Below are positions 1 through 8,800 of a stretch of DNA of 11,223 bases, piece by piece. Both the position numbers and the translations under genes were made by a program. Numbering within the stretch: position 1 is the stretch's first letter; every line of letters begins with the position of its first letter. The notes beneath the pieces were generated by a model that was given only the letters and a program-made list of their open reading frames with translations, searched no databases and was not told where the DNA came from. The stretch spans positions 1-11,223 of the forward strand of contig JAEUJT010000251.1 in assembly GCA_016793525.1 (NCBI GenBank), read 5' to 3'. Source of the stretch: Archangium sp. Lineage in GTDB: Bacteria > Myxococcota > Myxococcia > Myxococcales > Myxococcaceae.

Positions 1-2826
1 CTGGACCAGCAGGTTGCCGTAGCCCTCGAGCACCGCGAGGTAGGTGGAGTCGAGCTGGTAGGCCTTCTCGTACGAGCTGAGCGCTTTGTCGCGGCGGGCG
101 TTCTTCTCGCACACGTAGCCGAGGCGGTAATACCGGCGGCAGAGCTCCTTCGTCAGCTCGATGTCGTCGGGCGCCTGGGCGACTTTCTGCGAGAGCTTGG
201 CGGTGACGATGGCGAGCATCGCCTCGCAGCGCTCCCACTTCTCGGTCGAGAGGTAGATGTCGGCGAGCGGGCGCGCGGCCTCGAGCGAATCGGGGATCAG
301 CTTGAGCGCTGATTCATAGGCCTTGGTGGCGGCGTCGCGATCTTCACGGCTCTCGTAGAAGCGCGCGACCTCGAGGAACGCCTTGGCCCGCTCTTCTGGA
401 TCTTCTGTCTGCTCGGCTTCGTCGAGGAGCGCCTTCTCGTACGAGTCCCAATCTTTTTCGCCCTCGAACAGCCCCTTGAGGGTGCGAATCGCGGGCACGT
501 ACGACGGGTCGATGCGGAGCGCCTCTTGGTAGCAGCGCTTCGCCGCCGTCATGTCGCTCAACATGTCTTCGTTGATCTTGCCGGCGCGGAACCAGAGCTC
601 GACCGCCTCGGGGTCGGCGCCGACGGCCTGCGCCTCGCGCTCCAACATCTCCAAGGCGAAGGGCCAGTTGCCGCTGCGCTCGTAGAGCTTGCCGAGAGCG
701 TGCATCGCCGGCCGGCACGAAGGGCTGACGTCGAGCGCCTGGTGGTACGCGGTGACAGCGCGGTCGACCACCTTCATCTGCTGGTGGAAGACGTCGCCCA
801 TTTCGACGCAGATCTCGGCCTTCTCCGCCGGGTCGATCAGCAGCTGAAAGTGCCGCTCGAGCACGCCGACCAGCTCTTCCCACCGGGCCTGCGCCTTGCG
901 GAGCCGCTCGAGGGTCTTGATCGCCTGCAGGTTCGCCGGGTCGATCTGCAGCGCGGCGTCGATGCACGAGTCGGCGTTGGCGAAGTTCTGGTACCGCTCT
1001 TCCCAGATCGACGCGCTCTTGAAGAGCACCTTCACCCGCTCGCGGTAGTCTTGCGCGAGCTCGATCTGCCGCTCGTAGACGGCCAGGAGCTCGGCCGGGC
1101 GATCCAACCGAGTGTACAGCCGCTCCAACGACTCGAGCGCGACGGGGTTGCCGGGGTCGAACTCGAGCGCCTGACGGAAGCCGGCGACCGCGGCTTCATC
1201 GTCTTGGAGATCGCGCTCGTAGACCTGCGCGACGTCAACTTGGAGCTTCGAGCGTTCTTCGGGCGTGGCGACGAGATCGCGCATGCGCAGCAACGCGCTG
1301 GCGACGCCGGCGTAGTTCTCTTGCCGCCGCTGGAGCTCGGCCAAAATCGAGAGTGTCCCGGTGTCGGGCTCGAGGTCGATGGCCCGCTGCAGGGCGCGCT
1401 CGGCCTCACCGGCGTCATTGAGCTGCTCGTCGAACACCCGGGCGATCTCGCGCAGCACCTCTTTGCGCTTCTCGATGCTCGGGGCGGCTTCGAGCTTCTG
1501 CTCGAGGGAGACGATGTATTCCCGGTTCTGGCCGCGCCGGTTGAACATCGACGACAGGCGCTCGAGGGCGCGCTCGTTGGTCGGGTCGAACTCGAGAATC
1601 TTGCGCAGCGACGCCTCGGCCGCCTCGGGCTCGTCGAGCTTGGTGTCTTGCACCCGCGCGAGGGTGAGGAACATGTGCTCGGCGAGCGGCCCCTTCGGGA
1701 GGCTGTCGGCGACCTCTTCGTAGACGGCGGCGAGCTCTTCGTGGCTTCCCGTCTCGTCGGCCAGGCGCTCGACCTGCTCGCGAACCAGATCATCGGTCGC
1801 GTCGATCTGCAGCGCGCGGCAATACTGCAAGAAGGCGGCGTCTTTCTGGCCGAGCTTCTGCTCCTGCACCTTGGCCATGGTCAGCAGCGAGCCGACCTTC
1901 TCTTCGGGCGTGAGCAGGTGCGGCAGGAAGCGGTCCATCACCAGCGTGTAGTTGCGCCAGTCGTTGACCTTGGTGTGCAGCTCGAGCAGCTGGTCGTAGG
2001 CCTGCTTATTGGCCGGGTCGATCTCCAACACGCGACCGAGGGCCGCAGCAGCGCTCTCGGGCTTCCCTGCGGCGGTTCGCCACATGTCGGCCAACATGAA
2101 CATCGACTGCACGGCGCTCTCGCGCTCCTCGAGGTTGAGGAACACCTGCGCCCGCGCCTCGAGCACCCGCACCACGTCGGGCCACGACTTGAGCTGGAAG
2201 AACACGGCGTAGAGCCGGTCGAGCTCGGGAATGGTGTGCGGCTCGACCTCCAACGCGCGGCGCCCGGCGTCGAGCGACTCTTCTCTCCGGGGAGACCCGG
2301 CGATGATCTCCGCCAGGCGGATGCGGATCTGCTTCACCCCGCTCGGGTCTTCTTGGAGCGGGATCAGCCGGCGCAGCACGATCACCAGATCGTCTTTGCG
2401 GCCGAGCGCCTCGAAGATGTCCCTCAGCGCGAAGAGCGAGATCTGGTTCCGCGCGTCGCGATCGAGCGCCGCCTTGAACGCGGCCACGGCGTCTTCGGGC
2501 TTGTTCAGCTTCTCGAACAGCACCTTGCCGAGCCGCTCGTTGAGCCGCACCAATTCGCGCGGGTCGACGGTGGTCTGCAGCTTGGCGACGAGGAGCTCTC
2601 TCAGTTCCTCGAAGCGGCTGGCGCGCTCGAGCAACACGTTGAGCGCCTCGAAGGCCTGCTCGTTGCGCGGGTTCTTGCTCAGCAGCTCGCGGTACAGGGT
2701 GATGGAGTTGTCGACGTCGCCGATGCCCTCTGACGCGGTGAGCGCCATCTTGGTCAGCACCCGCTCGCGCTCGGGGCCCTGCACCAGCGTCGCCTGGGTC
2801 TCGAGCACCTTGTAGAGCTTGTCGTT
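1..2826 (-). repeat. Uniform ~72-residue TPR array (C-terminal part seen)
   Basis: From residue 2475 the long step disappears. Anchors lie at 2475, 2546, 2618, 2689, 2764, 2836, 2909, 2979, 3051, 3123, 3195, 3267 and 3338. Twelve consecutive spacings fall between 70 and 75 residues, and the stretch 2979-3267 is exactly 72 each time. Each unit has two helical hairpins: one around W-x-E-L-x-x-V-L-E-R and D-P-x-E-K-A, the second around A-x-x-x-Y-x-x-A-L-x-I-D-P-x-x-x-x-A-I-x-x-L. The array continues past the left edge, so its full copy number is unknown. Confidence 0.85.
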
Positions 2827-5800
2827 GCTCTTGGCCTGCTCGTAGATGGTCTCCAGCGAGCGCAGCGATGGCAGGTGCTTCGCGTCGGCGGCCAGCACCT
2901 TCTCGAACGCGCTCGCCGCGCGGTTCATGTCGTCGAGTCGCTCGGTGACCAGCTGTCCCAGGCGGAACGCGAGCGCGACCTTGTCGGCGGCCTCGGTGGC
3001 GCCATCGGCCATGGCCTCGAGGGCGTCGGCCTGCTCCATCGGCTGATCGAGCTGACCGTAGAGCCGATCGAGCGCGGCCAGCGCCTTGCCGGCAATGCCG
3101 GGGTGGAGCGCTCTCGCCCGCTCGTAGAACAGCACCGCACGCTCGGGCTCCTTGAGCTGCTGCTCGAGGATCTGGCCCAAGGTGAAGCACACCTGCGCGG
3201 AGTCGGCCGGCTCGGTGATGCGGCCCAGCTCGGCCTCGTACGCGGCGGCCAGCTCGTCCCAACTCGAGGCGGCCTGGGCGGCGGCTTCGAGCTTCTTCCG
3301 CAGCGCGGCGTCGTTCGGGTCTTCTTTGAAGGCGCGGTACAGCGCCAGGTACGCGAGCTCGGGCTCCGACTGCGCGTCGCGAATGCTGGCGAGCTCCATC
3401 AGCAGCGTCTTGCGCTCGACGGCGTCGGGTGACACGCCAGCGCGGACCTCGATCAGCTGCGCCAGCTTGGCGGGGTCACCCTGGCGGTACGCGCGCAGCA
3501 GCACCTCGACGGCGGGCTGGTTCTGCGGCTCCTTCTGGACGATCGCCTCCATGCGCTGGAGCGCCCCAGCGTGGGTGGCGTTCTGCGACAGCAGCCAGCT
3601 GAACAGCTCGATGGCGCCGGCCTTGTCGAGCAACCGGGTCTCGCGCACCACCGCCAGGCGGAACACGAGCGGAGACTGCTCTTCGGGCGGCAACAACTTC
3701 GCGCGCCGGGTGATGACGTCGGCCAGCTCGGGCCAGCGCTGCTGCGCCTCACACAACGTATCGAGCCGCTCGAGCGCGGTGACTTCATCGGGCTTGAGCT
3801 CCAACACCCTCCGCAGCGAGGTGAACGCCGACGCCGGGTCGCCCTGCCCTTCTTGCACCGTGGCGAGCTGGAGCAGCAGCGCGCACCGCCGGCCCAGATC
3901 TTCTTCGACGGTGAGCTGCCGCTTGATCACCTCCAGCAGCTCGGCGCCGCGGCCACCCAAGGCCAACAGCTTGCCGGCTTGCTCCAACGCCTCGGCGTCG
4001 GTGGGGGCGACCTCGAGCACGCGCTTCCAGCTCTCGACCGCTTCCGACGACTCGTCGTTCTGCATCTGCAGCCGCGCCAGCGCCCGGTACGCGCCCGCCC
4101 GGGCCGCGTCGTTCGACGCCTTGGGGGCGACCTCACCCAGCAGCGCGATCGCCTCGTCCATCACGTCGCTCTTGCTTGACAGCGTCAAGACGAGCTCGAG
4201 GTTCTTCGCTTCGTTGGGGTCTTCGCGGAGCGCCCGGCTGGCGGCCACGAAGGCCATCTCCGGGTTGTCCATCTGCTGCGCGTAGACGTCGGCCATTTTG
4301 CGCAGCAGGCCAGCGCGCTCGACGGGGAGGGGCTCGGCGCCGACCTGCGCCTCGAGCATCTGCACCAGCTTGAGGTGCTCGCCCTCTTCGGCGAACACGG
4401 GCTCGAGGGTGCTGGCGGCTTCACCTTTGAGGGGATTTTCGGAGCGTGCCATTTCTTCGAGTGCGCCGACGGCCCCAGCGTGTGCGGGTCGACGTCGCAA
4501 GACCTCCTGAAACGTGGTGAGGGCAGCGCGCGGGTCGCCCAGTCGGCTGAGTCTCAACCGACCGAGGCGCACGAGCAATTCGAGCGCCGCTTCTTCATGG
4601 TGTTGACTTTCAGCGAGCGCCGCTTCGCGCACCAACAGCGCCGCCAGCTCGGGCCAGCGCTCGAGCTCGGTCAGCACGCGGCCCAGCAACTTGAGCGCGT
4701 TCTGGTCGTCAGGGCGGCGCTCGAGAATGGCCTGGTAGCACTGCGCCGCCAGCCGCTTGTCGCTCAGCGCGTCGTCGGCCAGCGCCGCGAGCTCGAAGAG
4801 CAGGTTCAGCTGCGCGTCGACGTCGGGCTCGACCGCCACCTGCCGCTGCATCACCGCCGCCAGCGCCTTCACGTCAGACGTGCGGGTGTAGAGCCGAGCC
4901 AGGGCGTTGAGCGCGGGCCGGTCTTCGGCGCGGCGGGCCAGCACTTCGTTCCACGCTTGGGCGGCGAGGTCGAAGCGCTCCAGCCGCTCGGTGGAGATCA
5001 CCGCCAGTCGCCGCCACAGCTCGACCGTCAGGGCCTCGCTGACGCCACGCTCGAGAGCGTCTTGGTACGCCGACGTCAGCTCCTCGAAGGCGCCGAGATC
5101 GGCCGCGAGGCGCTCCAGCGCTTCGCGCGCATCTTCGTCGTCGGGTCGCTCGGCGAAGGCGCGGAGCCGCGTCGTGAGCGCGAGGGCCTTTTGCCCGGTG
5201 GCCTCGCGGAGGGTCGCCAGCTCGGTCAACATCGCTCGGCGGGCGTCGCCGTCGGTCGTGGGCACCATCGCGTCGAGCACGTCGACCAGCTTCTTGAAGT
5301 CGCTCGCGGCGCGGTACACCGGCTCGAGCACCTTCGCAGCACCGACCCGCACCTCTTCATCGGTGAGCAGCGCCTCGAGCCCGGCCACGGCGTGGAGCTC
5401 GCTCGGCACCGCGCTCAGCGCCTCTTTGTACGCCTCGAGCGCCTCGTCTTGCCGCTCGAGCCGCACCAGCACGCCGGCACGCTTGTTCCACGCGGCCGCA
5501 CGCGCGTCGGGGTCGGTCAGGGCGCGCGCGAGTCGGGTCAGCACCTCGGCCTGCTCACCCCAGCGATGCTCGTGCGCGTAGAGCCGATCGAGCGCCTGGA
5601 ACGCCTCGACCGAGTTCCCCAGCGCCGCGGCTTCGACGTACGTCGCGATGCCCTGCTCCGCGTTGCCCGCGGTATCGAACGCCGCGCCGGCTTTCATCAA
5701 CAGGTCGAGCTTCTGCGCTGGGTCGGCCGCGAGCTGCGCGTGCTTCAGGTACACGTCAGACAGGCTGCGCGCGTTCTGCGACTGCTCGAACAAGGTTTGC

Positions 5801-8800
5801 AGCGCCTGGAGCGCCTGCCCGTCATCGGCCTGCGCCTCGAGCAGCGCCTTCCACACCCGAATGGCGTCGTCGGTCTCGCCCTGCTCCTGGTGGATTACCG
5901 CGGCGCGCCGTAGCCAACGCAGCTTCGCCGCCAGATCGACCGCGTTTTCGCCGGCCGACTCGTAGATCTCCGCCAGCTCGGCGAGGGAGCCGGTCTGGGT
6001 CGCCAGCCGCTCGAGCTCAGGCTGCAGCTCATCGCGATCGACGCCCTCGGCGAAGGACTTGAGCGCCTGCATGAACGCGGCTTCGGGCCGGCCGAGATCG
6101 CGCTCGAGAATGACGCGCTGCTCGCGGCGGAGCACGGCGCCTTCTTGCGGAGTGGAGATGTTCGCCAACCGCGCCTCACGCAGCGCAAGTCGGCGCTGGT
6201 GGTCGCTCCCCGCCGCCAGCACGGGGTCAAGCAAGGCCATGGCCTCGGCGGCCTCTGGCACCGGCTGGCGCACCAGCGCCTCGAGCGCCGCGCGGGTCCC
6301 TTCGTGGGCGGGATCAGCGGAGAGGATCTGCCGGTACAGCTCCACCGCGCCGTGCACGTCATTCAAGCGGAGCTGACGGACCTGGGCCAAGCGGAACTGG
6401 AGCTCGAGGCCACCAGGCGTCCCCGCTTCTTGGGTGCAGCGGAGCGACAGCGCGAAGGCAAGCTCCGCGGGGCGATCGAGCTGGGTGGAGAGCCGATCGA
6501 GCGCGCTCGCCGCGTCTTTCGCCATCGCGTCGCGCGAAGCCACCCGGCGCCAGTTGGCCGAGGCACGCTCGAGATCGTTCAGCTTCTGCTCGGCGACGAT
6601 CGCCGCTTCGCGATCGAGCGCGCCTTTGGTCTCGAGATCTTGCTCCAGGGCGGCGAGCTGCTCGGTGAACACCACCACCTCGGGCCACGCTTCTCGCGCC
6701 CGGTGCAACCGGTGGAGCGCCCGCAGCGCCTCGAGGTGCTTCCCGTCAATTTTCAGCGCCGACGTCAGCTGGGTGATGGCTCCCGGAACGTCGTCGACCT
6801 TCTTCTCGAGCACCTCGGCGAGCTCGAGCCGCAGCGCCAGCTCGGCCGGCCCGACACCGTGCTCGATGATGTCTTCGAGCGCCTCGACGTAGCTGTCGAG
6901 CGTGTCGGCTGCCTCGGCGGCGTTCCGGGTCGCGGTCCTCAGCGCTGCATCACCGGGCGCCTCTTTCAGCGCGGTGACAAGGGAGACGAACGCGAGCTCG
7001 GGCTGGCGGAGCGAATTGGCATGGAGATCGGCGGCCGTCTTCAGCGCCTGAACGCGCTCTCCGGAGTCCTTCGATGTCTCCGCGATGACCGCCCACATCG
7101 CCGTCTGCCGACGGTGATCGTTCGCGTGGGTGAGCGCCGGCAACAGCGCACGGGCCGCGGCGCCGCGGTGGGTCTCGTCGTTCAGCAGCTGTTCAAGCGC
7201 GGAGATCGAATCGGCGTCGCTCGGCCGCTGCGTCAGCACCTCGGCGTAGCGGCGAATGGCCTCGGCCTTGTCGCCCAGCGCCGTCTCCAGCAGCCGCGCG
7301 CGGGACACGCCCACGGCCGCCGCTTTGTCTTTCTCGCCTTGCTGCTCGTAGAGCGCGACCAGCTTCGCCTGCACATCGACCAGCTCGCGGAGCTGCCACG
7401 CCTCCTCGAGCGCGTTGGCCAACTGAGGCAGCAGCTGCGCCTCGTCACCACCGGCCTTCAGCGCTTCACTCAGCGCGGTCGCGACCTCGCGCGGGCGCTT
7501 GGCCTCGCGGTTGACCTGCGCCACCTGGAGCCACACCTCGACGCGCTCCGGACCTTCTCGGAGCGGCGCCAACAGGCGCAGCGCACCGTCGGCCTCGAGC
7601 CAGCGCTGATGGCGCAGCCAGAGATCTGAAAGCCGCGAGAGGATCAACCGATCGCCCGGCGTCTTCAGCGCCGCCGCCTGGAGTGCCGCCGCCGCGTCGG
7701 CGACGGCCTTCACCTCGTCGGCGAGGGCAGCCGCGTCGAGCCACATTGCGCGCGCCGTCGCCGCGTCGGCCACCTCGGCCGCCTGGGTGGTCAAGATCCG
7801 CGCGAGCTCTTGCTGCGCACCCAACACCCGCGCCAACCGTGCCGCCTCGACGCGGAACGACGCATCGGCGGGGTCGAGCGCGACGCCGCGGAGCCGAAAA
7901 TCGAACGCCGCGCGGCCGTCGAGCAGGCGGTGCTCCGACGTATCGGCCAACAGGGCCAGGAGCCCCTTCTTGTCGGCCAGCTCCTTCGCCGACGAGAGCA
8001 GCACCAGCAGCGACGCCACCTGCCGCTGCACGTCGCCGTTCTGCGCGTAGTGCGGCGCCAGCAACCGAGCGACCTCGGTCTGCCGAATACCCAGCGCCGC
8101 CAGCCGCTCGAGGCCACCGATGATCGTGGCCGTGGTGACGCCCTCCTCCACCAGGCTGATGTACAGGTCGGCCGCGGCGTCACGGCGATCGAGCCGCTCC
8201 GCGTAGAGCTGGGCCAGCTGAGCCCGCCACGACTGCCGCGCCTCGGGGCCATCGGCCAGCGCGACCAGCTGCTCCGCGACCGACGCCGCCTCGGCCCACG
8301 AGCCAAGGCCCATGGACGCGGTGAAGAGCTTCTGCAGCGTGGTCACGCTGTGCGGGTCGAGCTCGAGGATCTTGCGGTACACTGCGGCTGCGGCGGCGGG
8401 GTCGACTGACGCCGCTTCGAGCTTCTTCGCTTCGGCCTCGAGCTTGGCGCGCGGGTCGGTGGGGAGCTCCGCGAGCTGCTTGCGAATGGCCGTCACCGCG
8501 TCGTGGGCGTCGACCGAGTCGGGCTGCCGCGCGAGCACCTCGTTCCACGCCTCGTGGGCTTCGATGGGGCGCTCCATCGCCTGGAGCAGCTGGCCCAGCG
8601 CCGTCCACAAGGGCAGCTCGGCCGCCGGTGGCGCGACCTGAATCGCCCGCCGCAGCGCCAACGCCAGCGGTTGCTGAAGCTGCGCGCGCCGGGCCGCGGC
8701 AGTGAGCGCCATCAACAGGCTCTGCTTGCCTGGGTCGAACGGCAGCGCGAAGGCCAACGCCGCGAAGGCACGGGGGTGATCGCCGGCATCTTCACACAGC

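Noticed and set aside
526..2733. 735-codon open frame on the plus strand
   Set aside because: Same codon-aligned antisense artefact. The sense frame carries regular 72-residue TPR units throughout this interval.
2006..3262. 418-codon minus-strand frame inside the giant gene
   Set aside because: It is shifted relative to the real frame and is Arg/Ala/Gly-rich without repeat structure, as expected for an off-frame read of high-GC coding DNA.
3058..5595. Exact 18-base repeat GTAGAGCCGATCGAGCGC at 3058-3075 and 5578-5595, a possible regulatory or recombination site
   Set aside because: Both copies encode A-L-D-R-L-Y at the same place in a TPR unit, six residues before an anchor. Repeat protein coding with biased codons explains it.
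4375..5913. 512-codon open frame on the plus strand
   Set aside because: Antisense artefact opposite the block array; no motif of its own.
6145..7629. 494-codon open frame on the plus strand
   Set aside because: Antisense artefact; same alignment to sense codons, no recognisable domain.
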